Below, one piece after another: positions 8,831-17,370 of a stretch of DNA of 64,000 nt; position 1 is the stretch's first letter, and each line of letters begins with the position of its first letter. This DNA is from Mycobacterium sp. 4858 (GTDB taxonomy: Bacteria; Actinomycetota; Actinomycetes; Mycobacteriales; Mycobacteriaceae). The stretch spans positions 930,001-994,000 of the forward strand of contig NZ_LT968775.1 of the NCBI RefSeq assembly GCF_900240975.1. Reading direction: 5' to 3'. The notes under the pieces were generated by a model that was not told the origin of the DNA, ran no database searches, and saw only the letters and a list, made by a program, of their open reading frames with translations. The translations under genes and the position numbers were made by a program.

Positions 8831-11521
8831 GTGGCTCCCTTGTCGGTCGACCCCGAGGCGATGTACGCCGCCGGCAGCGGCATTGGCGCCGTAGGCGAGG
8901 CCCTGGCGGCGGCCTTGGGCCCGCTTACCGCAGGTTTTGGGATCAACAGTGGCCAGGATGCAGCCGGCTTGGTGTTCGGGTTGGGGTATCAGAATGCGGC
9001 CGAATCGCTCCTGAACGGGGCGGCGGCCGGCATCTTTGCTTGCAGATATGTCGGGGCGAAGGTGCAACTTTGCGCATCCAACTACTCGAGGGCCGACGCG
9101 GCGTCCAACGTCCATGGAAGCGGTCACGTGCTGCCCGCGCCCGTGCAACCGCAGGAGTTTCCAGCTCCTGGTCGGCCCGGGGCTATGGGTCCCGGCGTCG
9201 CTCAACCGCTGCTTTGGGCAGTGGTGGAGGCGTTGGTCGACGATGTGTGGCCCAACGGCAACGGCGTCGGAATGCAGGCGGCTGCCGGATGCTGGCGGGG
9301 TTTCGGCGCTGCACTTCGTGGGGTGGGGGAGGCGCTCAACGGTCCTAAGTCGACCATCGCCGCACAGCAGGTCCCTGAAGCCGAGCTGGTACAGCAATGC
9401 ATCTCGAAGCTCGGCGCCAAGTTGGGTGACCTCGCCGGGCAGTGCGACGCACTGGCCAATGCGTTGGACGGATTCGCGATCGAGGTGGACAAAGCCCAGA
9501 ATAATATTCGGGATCTGTTGAGGCGGCTGGGTTCGCTCGGTGACTTAGGGCACGACGTGGTCTTGATCTTCGAGGGTGATGCGGTCGACGAGCTAGAGAA
9601 GATCGTCAGAGATATCAACGCCGTACTGGACAACATGAAGCGCGAGGCCAAGGCGCGCGAGCAGGTCATCAAAACCGGAATGCAAATCATTGACGGTTTG
9701 GTGGGCGAGATGAAGAGCTACGTGCGGGGCCAGCTGGTCCAATTCTTGGGAGAGACCGTCGGCAATTTCTTGGCCAACCGGTTCGACTTCACCGCCGACG
9801 CCGGGGAGGGCATTTTCAAGAGCGCAGTCGGGCTGGCGGAACTGCAAGACCAGCTTGACCCCAGTCGTTTCGTCTTCGATCCCCAAGGCGCTGCGGCCAG
9901 CTGGGCGGCACTTGATCAGACCGCGGTGAAATCGATTCCCGCGTATGCGCTGTTCGATCCAGAGGGCGCCCTGAAGAACGACTTGGGGCTCGCGAAAGGC
10001 CTTACCCACTGGGATGATCTGACCTCCGGTCGGCCGGGGCTGGCAGTCGGGGAGTTCATCTTCGACGGCGCGACATTTGCGGTGGGCGGCGGCGCAATTA
10101 AGGCCGGATCAGAAGGTGCTGAGGCTGCTGCGGCAGGCGCCAAAGCAACCGAGGGAGTGGCCGACGGCGAGAAGGTGGCCCAAGGAGCCGTTGGGGCGGT
10201 CGGCGAATTGAACGGTGTTGGTGGTCCGCTGGCCGACATCGGAAAGACTGGTGGTGATATCACCAAAGGCCTCCAAAACCTCGGCGACGATCTACCCAAA
10301 GGCGATCTGCCCCCTAGCGGCAGTCCGGTGAACTTGCCGCCCGGCAAGCTGCCGGAGGCGCCGGTTGAGTCGGCGCCTCGACCGTCTGAGGGCGCACCGG
10401 GTGCGCCGCATGGACCGGCCGATGCCGGGCCGCCGCCGCGAGGAGTTGGCGAGCGACCCGGGCCCGCGGTTGATCCACACGATCCGGCGCCCGTAGGCGG
10501 TCCGCGTGAGCCGGTTGCATCGCCTATCGCCGGTTCACCCGTTGCCTCTGCGGCCGCCGCAGCGGCCGAGCGTGCGCCGTCAACGATGCCGAAATTGATC
10601 GATCATTCGCCCACGCAGCTTCCGGTGCCGGAGACAAGATCTCCCGTCGAGCCGGCACCCGCTGCTACGCATGCGGCGCAACCAGCGCCGCCTTCACCCC
10701 CGAGTGCGCCTGTGGCCGCGGCGCCGCATTTGTCTTCCCCCAGCGGTCACCCATCCGACATGCCGGCGGCTGGCGGGAGTGTGCATGGGCCTAATGACGC
10801 CTTGCCTCACGGCGGGCACCCGTATGAGAAGTCGCCGCATAGTGGGGAACCCGATGGTTCTGGGGACGGAAAGCCGGATCAGCGGGCAGACGATCCGCAT
10901 GGACGCGATGGGGAGCACCATGGCGACAGTCATGAAGGGCCACCGCACGTCGCGGATAAACCGGTAGCAGGTCAGGATTATCCGTTTCCACCTGACCAAG
11001 CACTACAGATCTTGTCGGATCCGCACGCTGAGATTGCACGTCTGGCAAGCGGCAAAGTACCGTCACACATTCTCGAAAACTATGACCCATTAGCGGGTCG
11101 AACGCCTGATGAATTTGCAAACGAATTTACCGTTCGTGACTCTGCCGGAAAGCTGAAATGGGATTGGGACAATCAGGCTCCCCATGACGGTTTTGCGGGC
11201 ACTCCGACTGAAACCGATCGCATTCCCGCGGGCATACATTTGGACCGCGTCGGCCCAAACGGCGGTGCATTCATGTCGCCGGAGGGCGAACCTCTAGCGC
11301 GGCGCGCCACGCCACCAGGGCTCGCGTCCCAGTACCACACGATGACAGGGAGTGGCGAACCTGTCCCAGACAACTGGGTGGTTAAGCACGGTCCGGCGAA
11401 GGCCGCCTTCGGGCAGCCAGGCGGCGCGGAACAGTGGGTAGTCATTGATAGGCTCTCAGGGCATCCAGTTCCGGTCGCGCAACTGGATCTCGCCGGAGTC
11501 ATTACCGATCTCACACCGTAG
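8831..11521 (+). CDS. CpnT-like polymorphic toxin with C-terminal TNT (NAD-glycohydrolase) domain
   Basis: This 896-residue protein starts at a GTG. Its first 100 residues (MAPLSVDPEAM..., then AGLVFGLGYQNA, then SNYSRADAAS) closely resemble the start of M. tuberculosis CpnT and other WXG100-like heads of ESX-exported toxins. A helical middle (about 180-320) and Gly/Ala-rich stretch are followed by a Pro/Ala/His/Gly-rich linker (about 490-710). The C-terminal ~170 residues match the tuberculosis necrotizing toxin pattern: GIHLDRVGPNGGAF, EGEPLARRATPP, then AKAAFGQPGGAEQW with Gln862 in the catalytic FGQPGG motif. TNT hydrolyses NAD+. GC drops from about 73 percent in the linker to about 45 percent in the toxin domain, suggesting domain exchange. 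A candidate immunity gene follows seven bases later. Secretion route and toxicity are inference. Confidence 0.85.
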   Translation: MAPLSVDPEAMYAAGSGIGAVGEALAAALGPLTAGFGINSGQDAAGLVFGLGYQNAAESLLNGAAAGIFACRYVGAKVQLCASNYSRADAASNVHGSGHVLPAPVQPQEFPAPGRPGAMGPGVAQPLLWAVVEALVDDVWPNGNGVGMQAAAGCWRGFGAALRGVGEALNGPKSTIAAQQVPEAELVQQCISKLGAKLGDLAGQCDALANALDGFAIEVDKAQNNIRDLLRRLGSLGDLGHDVVLIFEGDAVDELEKIVRDINAVLDNMKREAKAREQVIKTGMQIIDGLVGEMKSYVRGQLVQFLGETVGNFLANRFDFTADAGEGIFKSAVGLAELQDQLDPSRFVFDPQGAAASWAALDQTAVKSIPAYALFDPEGALKNDLGLAKGLTHWDDLTSGRPGLAVGEFIFDGATFAVGGGAIKAGSEGAEAAAAGAKATEGVADGEKVAQGAVGAVGELNGVGGPLADIGKTGGDITKGLQNLGDDLPKGDLPPSGSPVNLPPGKLPEAPVESAPRPSEGAPGAPHGPADAGPPPRGVGERPGPAVDPHDPAPVGGPREPVASPIAGSPVASAAAAAAERAPSTMPKLIDHSPTQLPVPETRSPVEPAPAATHAAQPAPPSPPSAPVAAAPHLSSPSGHPSDMPAAGGSVHGPNDALPHGGHPYEKSPHSGEPDGSGDGKPDQRADDPHGRDGEHHGDSHEGPPHVADKPVAGQDYPFPPDQALQILSDPHAEIARLASGKVPSHILENYDPLAGRTPDEFANEFTVRDSAGKLKWDWDNQAPHDGFAGTPTETDRIPAGIHLDRVGPNGGAFMSPEGEPLARRATPPGLASQYHTMTGSGEPVPDNWVVKHGPAKAAFGQPGGAEQWVVIDRLSGHPVPVAQLDLAGVITDLTP

Positions 11522-11528
11522 GAGCTCA

Positions 11529-12152
11529 ATGGACATCGGCGCTTCACCAAGAGGGCTCTCTAGCGAACCCGAACTAAAAATGGTGGTGGACCGTTATGAA
11601 TCTTGGCGACGCCGTTGGATTTCATTGACTGGGCGCGAACCGTCGCGTGATGCACCAGAACTCGCAGAGGGACGGCTCTGGTTTCGCGATGGATTCCCAC
11701 ATCCTGACTGGACGGCACAGGTGATCGAGCCTGCTCCTTTCGGATATGTCGTTCTCGATTCTACGACAGAGCGAAGGATTTCTCCGGATATTGCTGTAAG
11801 AGCAATCTTCTCGTCGCTCGAAGACGCCGGAAAGTACATAATCGCGCAGGCAGGCGATATGTTGCGCCGCGAATGTAAGCTCGAACCGCGATACCGAGAA
11901 TGGCATCGCTTCGGCTTGAGTGACAAGCTTCTCAAAAGTGATAGTGATCGTGTCGCGATCCGCTTTATCGCAGACTATAACGGCATTGCGCCCGATACGG
12001 TCCAGCAGTTGATACATAAATACTCGGTCAAGACACAACCGAATCACTGTGCGCATTTAGCAAGCTCGGATGAGCCTTATAGCCGAGTTTTGACGCTATC
12101 GTTCGACGAACTTGACGCGACGTTGACTGACGGGCTCGCTGCCAACACTTAG
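11529..12152 (+). CDS. Candidate immunity protein for the TNT-type toxin
   Basis: This is a 207-residue soluble protein with no signal peptide or membrane helix. The ATG at 11529 is chosen because an aggag ribosome site overlaps the toxin stop codon and the gap is seven bases. The fold cannot be assigned from motifs. Visible segments include YESWRRRWISLTGREP near the start, PFGYVVLDSTTERRI, and an acidic C-terminus (LTLSFDELDATLTDG). Size, tight coupling and low GC (about 50 percent at 11761-11820) fit immunity proteins such as IFT (Rv3902c), which binds and blocks TNT. It may belong to the Imm61-like group, but I cannot confirm that. Inhibition of the toxin is inferred from position. Confidence 0.6.
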   Translation: MDIGASPRGLSSEPELKMVVDRYESWRRRWISLTGREPSRDAPELAEGRLWFRDGFPHPDWTAQVIEPAPFGYVVLDSTTERRISPDIAVRAIFSSLEDAGKYIIAQAGDMLRRECKLEPRYREWHRFGLSDKLLKSDSDRVAIRFIADYNGIAPDTVQQLIHKYSVKTQPNHCAHLASSDEPYSRVLTLSFDELDATLTDGLAANT

Positions 12153-12173
12153 TGAGCGCCAGGAAGAGGTGAG

Positions 12174-12418
12174 ATGAATCCGGAAACTATCAACGCCGCA
12201 ATTGCTCTGGCCATAAAAGATGGCGATGTTCCGCATATTGACCAGCGAAAGATTGCCGAATTTTTTGTGCTTCGCAAGCCAAATTCCTTAATGCTTGCAT
12301 CACCGCACTGATTCAGGAGGCTGGCAGTATACCGATCGACTGGAGCTGTATGACATTAGAACAGGGGGGTCTAGGAAATCTTGCGTCGCTTCCGTGGCAG
12401 TCATCCGTAATTGAATGA
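12174..12418 (+). pseudogene. Small third gene of the toxin locus, frame broken at a T6 run
   Basis: An ATG with a strong aggaagaggtgag ribosome site 22 bases after the candidate immunity gene opens a frame that stops at 12309-12311 after 45 residues. The frame one base back stays open from before the T6 run at 12261-12266 to a TGA at 12416-12418. It reads naturally (ALIQEAGSIPIDWSCM, then LGNLASLPWQSSVIE). Adding one T to the run, or a -1 slip there, yields one continuous 81-residue protein. It is therefore a frameshifted gene, a homopolymer sequencing error or, less likely, programmed frameshifting. GC is only about 42 percent locally. The product resembles small accessory proteins trailing toxin/immunity pairs; no family was recognised. 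Confidence 0.6.
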
Positions 12419-12539
12419 GGAGGCGTTGCACGAGATTGGCCGATGCGTCGGATGGAACCTGCGTTGACAACGGCACCGAGTAGCAAAGAAATCTACGGGC
12501 TGCGCCGTTGTCTACCTGCGCGGTCGTTCCGGGAAGGTT

Positions 12540-12953
12540 CTACTTCTCGCCCCGGTCCAATAAGCCCGACGACCCCAGCACTCGCTCCACGCGCACCTCG
12601 ATGACCACCCGCCGCGGATTCGGGCGCGGAGTCCGGTAGCGCTGGGCGTAGCGCAGCTCGGCATCGCGGACGGCGTCGCCGTCGCTGTTCACCTTCGACC
12701 GGCCCTCCAGCGACAACCACCGCGCGCCGTCGACCTGACTGAGCACCGCGACCCCGCCGCGGTCGGCGTTCACTGCCTTCTGCGATCCGCCGGTGGTGAT
12801 GACCCGCGCGATGTGCGTCTTGGGGTCGAAGGTGAAACCCACCGCCACGACATGCGGTGAATTGTCGGCTCGCAGCGTGGTCAGCATGGCCAGATGCCGT
12901 TCGGACAGGAACGCCAGCGCATCGTCGGTGAGCCGGGTAGTGGTATTCGCCAT
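12540..12953 (-). CDS. F420-dependent PPOX-fold reductase (Rv2074 orthologue)
   Basis: This ~137-residue split beta-barrel flavin/deazaflavin enzyme is, as I recall it, nearly identical along most of its length to M. tuberculosis Rv2074, characterised as an F420H2-dependent biliverdin reductase. Conserved blocks include [47 protein letters not shown] and [21 protein letters not shown] 12953 is used; a GTG immediately upstream (12956) is an alternative. It is divergent from the SDR gene with about 35 bases between them. It sits upstream of the cobL block, as in M. tuberculosis. It is a homodimer in the family. Confidence 0.9.
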   Translation of the reverse strand: MANTTTRLTDDALAFLSERHLAMLTTLRADNSPHVVAVGFTFDPKTHIARVITTGGSQKAVNADRGGVAVLSQVDGARWLSLEGRSKVNSDGDAVRDAELRYAQRYRTPRPNPRRVVIEVRVERVLGSSGLLDRGEK

Positions 12954-12988
12954 CACCGCTCACGCTAGCGCAGGTCATAATCGCAGCC

Positions 12989-13738
12989 GTGGACGACACG
13001 GGCGCAGGTCCAGTACTGATCCTGGGCGGCCGCAGCGAGATCGGCATCGAGCTGGCGCGGCTCCTGGCGCCTGGGGCGACGGTGGTGCTGGCCGCGCGCG
13101 GGGCCGATCGACTCGACGAGCAGGTCGCCGCCCTCAGAGCCGCCGGCGCCACAGCGGTGCACACAGTCGAGTTCGACGCCGACGACCTCGCATCGCACGG
13201 TCCGCTGGTCGACTCGGTCGTCGCGGACCACGGACCCATCGCCACGGCTGTGCTGGCCTTCGGAATCCTCGGCGACCAAGCCCGCGCCGAGACCGACGCC
13301 GCGCACGCGGTCGCCATCGTGCACACCGACTACGTCGCCCAGGTCAGCATGCTTACCCATCTGGCGACCGCGATGCGCAAAGCGCACAGCGGCCAACTGG
13401 TGGTGTTCTCCTCGATCGCCGGCGCGCGCGTGCGTCGCGCCAATTACGTCTACGGCTCGGCGAAGGCCGGCCTGGACGGTTTCGCGGGCGGGCTGGCCGA
13501 CGCCCTGCACGGCACCGGCGTGAAACTGCTGATCGCCCGACCGGGCTTCGTGATCGGACGCATGACGCAAGGTATGGACCCCGCGCCGCTGTCCAGCACG
13601 CCCGCCCAGGTGGCCGCGGCCACCGCGCGTGCGATGGCCAAGGGTCGACGCACCGTGTGGATCCCGTGGGCGCTGGGGTCAGCGGCCGCCGTGATGCGGC
13701 TGCTGCCGCAGTCGCTGTGGCGCAGGATGCCGCGATGA
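12989..13738 (+). CDS. Short-chain dehydrogenase/reductase (Rv2073c-like)
   Basis: This is a 249-residue Rossmann-fold oxidoreductase from a GTG start. The cofactor loop is LILGGRSEIGIELAR, a variant of TGxxxGIG. Catalytic residues appear as Ser in VVFSSIAGAR and Tyr/Lys in YVYGSAKAG. It resembles the DprE2-like subgroup of mycobacterial SDRs in its loop and C-terminal hydrophobic segment (VWIPWALGSAAAVMRLL), but the substrate is unknown. Its stop overlaps the cobL start as ATGA (13735-13738), so it is translationally coupled to the cobalamin operon. The same order is known at Rv2073c-Rv2072c. Confidence 0.85.
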   Translation: MDDTGAGPVLILGGRSEIGIELARLLAPGATVVLAARGADRLDEQVAALRAAGATAVHTVEFDADDLASHGPLVDSVVADHGPIATAVLAFGILGDQARAETDAAHAVAIVHTDYVAQVSMLTHLATAMRKAHSGQLVVFSSIAGARVRRANYVYGSAKAGLDGFAGGLADALHGTGVKLLIARPGFVIGRMTQGMDPAPLSSTPAQVAAATARAMAKGRRTVWIPWALGSAAAVMRLLPQSLWRRMPR

Positions 13739-14907
13739 TCATCGTGGTCGGCATCGGGGCCGACGGCATGGCTGGGCTCGCGGAAACCTCCCGCAATGAA
13801 TTACGCAGGGCCACAATAATTTACGGCTCGAAACGGCAACTCGACCTGCTCGACGAGACCGTGACCGCGCCGCGCCGGCAGTGGCCCTCGCCGATGCTGC
13901 CCGCCCTGCAAACCCTGCGAGATCGCCATGCCGAAGACATCCACGTGGTGGCCAGCGGCGACCCGCTCATGCACGGCATCGGGGGCACGCTGATCCGGCT
14001 CTACGGCCCCGAACACGTCCGGGTGCTGCCGCACGTGTCCTCGGTGACGCTGGCGTGCGCGCGGATGGGCTGGAACGCCCACGACACCGAGGTGATCAGC
14101 CTGGTCACCGCGCCGCCGCACACCGCGGTGCGCCGCGGCGGCCAGGCGATCGTGCTGTCGAAGAGCGCGGCCACGCCCCACGAAGTCGCCGCACTTCTCG
14201 AAGCCCACGGCCGCGGCGATTCCGAATTGAGCGTCCTCGAAAACCTCGGTGGCCCAACCGAACGGCGTCGCGACACCACCGCGCGCCAATGGGCCGCGGA
14301 CGCGCCCCACGATGTCGACGACCTCAACGTCGTCGCGATCCGCTACCTGCCCGACGAACGGCTGTCGCCGCTGCCCGACGACGCGTTCCGCCATGACGGG
14401 CAGATCACCAAGCATGGCATCCGCGCGGTGACGCTGGCGGCGCTGGCGCCGCGCCCGGGCGAGCGACTGTGGGACGTCGGCGCGGGCTCGGGCAGCATCA
14501 GCGTCCAGTGGTGCCTCAGTGGCAACGGTTGCAGCGCGGCCGCATACGAACGCGACGAACGACGCCGCCGCAACATCGCCTTCAACGCCGCGGCCTGCGG
14601 CGTCGCCATCGACGTCCACGGTGACGCCCCGAAAGCCTTCGGCGGGCTCGACACGCCATCGGCGATCTTCATCGGCGGCGGCCTCACCCAACCCGGCCTG
14701 GTCGATGCCTGCCTCGCCAGCCTGCCGACCGGCGGCCGCCTCGTCGCCAACGCCGTCACCGCGGAATCCGAAGCGCTGCTGGCACAGTCGCATTCGCGCC
14801 TCGGCGGCCACCTGAGACGCTTCCAGCACTACCACGGCGAGCCGCTCGGCGGCTTCACCGGATGGCGCCCACAGATGCCGGTCACCCAGTGGTCGGTGAC
14901 CAAGTGA
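13735..14907 (+). CDS. cobL: Precorrin-6Y C5,15-methyltransferase (decarboxylating)
   Basis: This bifunctional enzyme of aerobic cobalamin synthesis methylates C5 and C15 and decarboxylates the C12 acetate of precorrin-6Y to give precorrin-8X. The N-terminal tetrapyrrole methylase domain (CbiE-like, about residues 1-200) starts MIIVVGIGADGM and holds VASGDPLMHGIGG. The C-terminal CbiT-like SAM methyltransferase (about 215-390) has the binding loop LWDVGAGSGSISVQW. The 390-residue length fits the fused CobL family. The start overlaps the SDR stop, and the TGA overlaps the cobM GTG (GTGA), forming one coupled transcript cobL-cobM-cobK. Confidence 0.95.
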   Translation: MIIVVGIGADGMAGLAETSRNELRRATIIYGSKRQLDLLDETVTAPRRQWPSPMLPALQTLRDRHAEDIHVVASGDPLMHGIGGTLIRLYGPEHVRVLPHVSSVTLACARMGWNAHDTEVISLVTAPPHTAVRRGGQAIVLSKSAATPHEVAALLEAHGRGDSELSVLENLGGPTERRRDTTARQWAADAPHDVDDLNVVAIRYLPDERLSPLPDDAFRHDGQITKHGIRAVTLAALAPRPGERLWDVGAGSGSISVQWCLSGNGCSAAAYERDERRRRNIAFNAAACGVAIDVHGDAPKAFGGLDTPSAIFIGGGLTQPGLVDACLASLPTGGRLVANAVTAESEALLAQSHSRLGGHLRRFQHYHGEPLGGFTGWRPQMPVTQWSVTK

Positions 14908-15659
14908 CGGTCTATTTCATCGGCGCCGGCCCGGGCGCCGCCGACCTGATCACCGTCCGCGGCCAGCGGCTCCTCGAGACGTGCCCAGTGTGCCTGTACG
15001 CGGGATCGATCATGCCCGACGACCTCCTGGCGCTGTGCCCGCCCGGGGCGAAAGTCATTGACACCGGCCCGCTGACGCTTGAGCAGATCATCACCGAACT
15101 CGCGGACGCCGACGCCGCCGGTCACGACGTCGCGCGCCTGCATTCCGGTGACCCGTCGCTCTATAGCGCGCTGGCCGAACAATGCCGACGGCTCGACACC
15201 CTGGGCATCGACTACGAAATCGTGCCCGGCGTACCGTCTTTCGCGGCGGCGGCGGCCGCGCTCAAGCGCGAGCTCACGGTCCCCGGGGTCGCGCAGACGG
15301 TGACGCTGACCCGGGTCGCGACCCTGTCGACGGCCATGCCGCCCGGGGAAGACCTGGCCACCCTCGCCCGATCCGGGGCCACGCTGGTCCTGCACCTGGC
15401 CGCGGCGCAGATCGATGCCATCGTGCCGCAACTCCTCGACGGCGGATATCGGCCCGAAACACCGGCCGCCGTCGTGGCTTTCGCGAGTTGGCCGCAAGAG
15501 ACGGCACTGCGCGGCACGCTCGCCGACATCGCCGGGCAGACGCGCCAGGCCGGTATCACCAAGACGGCGGTGATCATCGTCGGTGACGTACTGGCCGCCG
15601 AGGGATTCACCGACAGCTACTTGTACTCGGCCGGGCGGACGCGGGGGAGCGGGCACTGA
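14904..15659 (+). CDS. cobM: Precorrin-4 C11-methyltransferase
   Basis: This SAM-dependent tetrapyrrole methylase adds the C11 methyl group of precorrin-4 to make precorrin-5. Family motifs are VYFIGAGPGAADLITVRG at the N-terminus, YAGSIMP, RLHSGDPSLYSALAEQ (SAM loop) and YEIVPGVPSFAAAAA. The GTG at 14904, overlapping the cobL stop, gives 251 residues, the length I recall for M. tuberculosis CobM. The stop overlaps the cobK ATG (ATGA-type, 15657-15661). Confidence 0.95.
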   Translation: MTVYFIGAGPGAADLITVRGQRLLETCPVCLYAGSIMPDDLLALCPPGAKVIDTGPLTLEQIITELADADAAGHDVARLHSGDPSLYSALAEQCRRLDTLGIDYEIVPGVPSFAAAAAALKRELTVPGVAQTVTLTRVATLSTAMPPGEDLATLARSGATLVLHLAAAQIDAIVPQLLDGGYRPETPAAVVAFASWPQETALRGTLADIAGQTRQAGITKTAVIIVGDVLAAEGFTDSYLYSAGRTRGSGH

Positions 15660-16384
15660 TGCGAGTGCTGCTGCTCGGCGGCACGGCCGAAGGCCGCGCG
15701 CTGGCCAAAACCCTGCACCCGCGCGTCGACATCGTCAGCTCCCTGGCCGGGCGGGTGCCGGAACCCGCCCTGCCGGTGGGCCCGGTACGCGTGGGCGGCT
15801 TCGGCGGCGTCGAGGGTCTCCGGCGCTGGCTGCGCGAGGAAGGCATCGACGCCGTCATCGACGCGACCCATCCATTCGCCGCGACCATGACCGCGCACGC
15901 CGCGCAAGCGTGCGGCGAGTTGGAGATCCCGCATTTAGTCCTGGCCCGCCCGGCGTGGGAGCCCGGCGATGCGATCGTCGTCGAATCGGACACCACGGCC
16001 GCCGAAACCGTTGCAAAGGAACGCTTCTCGCGGGTATTCCTCACCACCGGACGCTCGGGGACGAGGGTCTTCGCCGACAGCAACGCGTGGTTTCTGATCC
16101 GCGCGGTCACCGAACCCGACCCCGCGTCCTTGCCGCGCCGTCACCAGCTGGTGCTCTCCCGCGGCCCGTATGACTACGACGGCGAGGTCGCGCTGCTGCG
16201 GGAGCACCGCATCGACGCATTGGTCACCAAGAACAGCGGGGGAAACCTGACCCGGGCGAAATTGAACGCCGCTGCGGCCCTGGGCATTCCGGTGGTGATG
16301 GTGGCGCGCCCGCCACTGCCGGCCGGGGTGAACGTGGTGGGCAGCGTCGAACAAGCCGCCGAATGGCTGACGGGACTGGATTAG
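15659..16384 (+). CDS. cobK: Precorrin-6A reductase
   Basis: This NADPH-dependent enzyme reduces precorrin-6A (6X) to precorrin-6B, which CobL then processes. Visible features are the N-terminal LLLGGTAEGRALA nucleotide loop, DAVIDATHPFAATMT and VTKNSGG near the C-terminus, all typical of CobK/CbiJ. Length is 241 residues. The TAG stop (16382-16384) lies inside the 6-bp target duplication of the adjacent insertion sequence. The element therefore landed exactly at the end of the gene without altering it. Confidence 0.95.
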   Translation: MRVLLLGGTAEGRALAKTLHPRVDIVSSLAGRVPEPALPVGPVRVGGFGGVEGLRRWLREEGIDAVIDATHPFAATMTAHAAQACGELEIPHLVLARPAWEPGDAIVVESDTTAAETVAKERFSRVFLTTGRSGTRVFADSNAWFLIRAVTEPDPASLPRRHQLVLSRGPYDYDGEVALLREHRIDALVTKNSGGNLTRAKLNAAAALGIPVVMVARPPLPAGVNVVGSVEQAAEWLTGLD

Positions 16385-16385
16385 C
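16380..16385. repeat. Left copy of 6-bp target-site duplication (ATTAGC)
   Basis: ATTAGC occurs immediately outside the left end of the insertion sequence and again at 17475-17480. It contains the cobK TAG and, on the other strand, the TAA used by the transposase. IS481-family elements are known to duplicate six bases, with a CTAG-centred preference; TTAG here differs by one base. Confidence 0.9.
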
Positions 16386-17370
16386 TGTACTGACCCGAGA
16401 GGTTAGGTACGCGGGTGGCGGGTGGTTGGCCGCCGAGTGCGGTGTGGCCGCGGTGGTGATTGTAGGCGTGCAGCCAGGTGGGGAATTCAGTGCAGCGTTC
16501 GTGGTCGGAGCGGTAGAGCCGGGCGTAGGCCCATTCGTCGGCCAGGGTGCGGTGGAATCGCTCGACTTTGCCGTTGGTTTGTGGTCGGTAGGGCCGGGTC
16601 TTGCGGTGTTCGATGTCGCCGAGGGCTTCACCGAAGGTGCGGGATCGATAGCAGGATCCGTTGTCGGTGAGGACTTTTCGGACTGTGATCCCACATTCGG
16701 TGAACCACGTATTGGCGCGCAGCCAAAACGCTGCAGCGGTTTCCTTGCGCTCGTCTGCCAACAGTTCGCTGTAGGCCAGTCGTGAATACGCGTCGATGGC
16801 GGTATGCAAGAAATGGTGACCGCGCAACGGATTGTGGTGCTTGCTGCGGCGACCCGAGCTTTTATCGGCCTGCGAGTTGCGGTTGCCTAGGGTGCGGCCC
16901 AGCATCCGCCAGCCGCCCCCGGCGGGGATCTTGCCCAGCTTTTTGACATCGACATGCACCAGATCCCCACAGCGCACCGACTCGATGCGTCGAATCACGC
17001 GGCCGGTCGGGCGGTCTAACCACCGCAACCTTGCCAGCCCGTAACGGGTCAGTATCCGGTGCACCGTGGACGGATGCAGGCCCAGCAGATAACCGATTCG
17101 CGCAGGCCCCCATCGCCGGATGACACGGACTTTGATCACGCGCCGCTCGGTGCGCGTGGGCGTGCGCTGCGGACTGCGATGGGGTCGCGAGCTGCGATCG
17201 GCCATCCCGGCCATCCCCAGGGCGCGGTAGCGGTCAGCCCAGCGCGACGCCGTGGTCGCCGAGACTTGAAAGCGCTCCGCCGCCCGCCGCAGCGGCCAGC
17301 CTTCCTCGACGACACAACGGGCCAGTCGCAGACGACCGGTTTCCGACAATGGGGCATTACGGTGGGACAC
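16381..17370 (-). CDS. IS481-family DDE transposase
   Basis: This 329-residue transposase has an N-terminal helix-turn-helix (RLRLARCVVEEGWPLRRAAE, then VSATTASRWADRYR) and a C-terminal rve-type integrase core. Probable catalytic acidic residues lie in LVHVDVKKLGKI, VLTDNGSCYRS and RPQTNGKVERFHRTL. The start is GTG at 17370, preceded by GGAGG. The last codons run out of the element: the TAA at 16381-16383 lies in the target duplication, so the stop is supplied by the insertion site. The frame is intact, so it is likely functional. Confidence 0.92.
   Translation of the reverse strand: MSHRNAPLSETGRLRLARCVVEEGWPLRRAAERFQVSATTASRWADRYRALGMAGMADRSSRPHRSPQRTPTRTERRVIKVRVIRRWGPARIGYLLGLHPSTVHRILTRYGLARLRWLDRPTGRVIRRIESVRCGDLVHVDVKKLGKIPAGGGWRMLGRTLGNRNSQADKSSGRRSKHHNPLRGHHFLHTAIDAYSRLAYSELLADERKETAAAFWLRANTWFTECGITVRKVLTDNGSCYRSRTFGEALGDIEHRKTRPYRPQTNGKVERFHRTLADEWAYARLYRSDHERCTEFPTWLHAYNHHRGHTALGGQPPATRVPNLSGQYS

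Noticed and set aside
12957..12988. Cobalamin riboswitch before the cobL operon
   Set aside because: The gap is only about 35 bases and no B12-box was seen here or before cobG or cobN.
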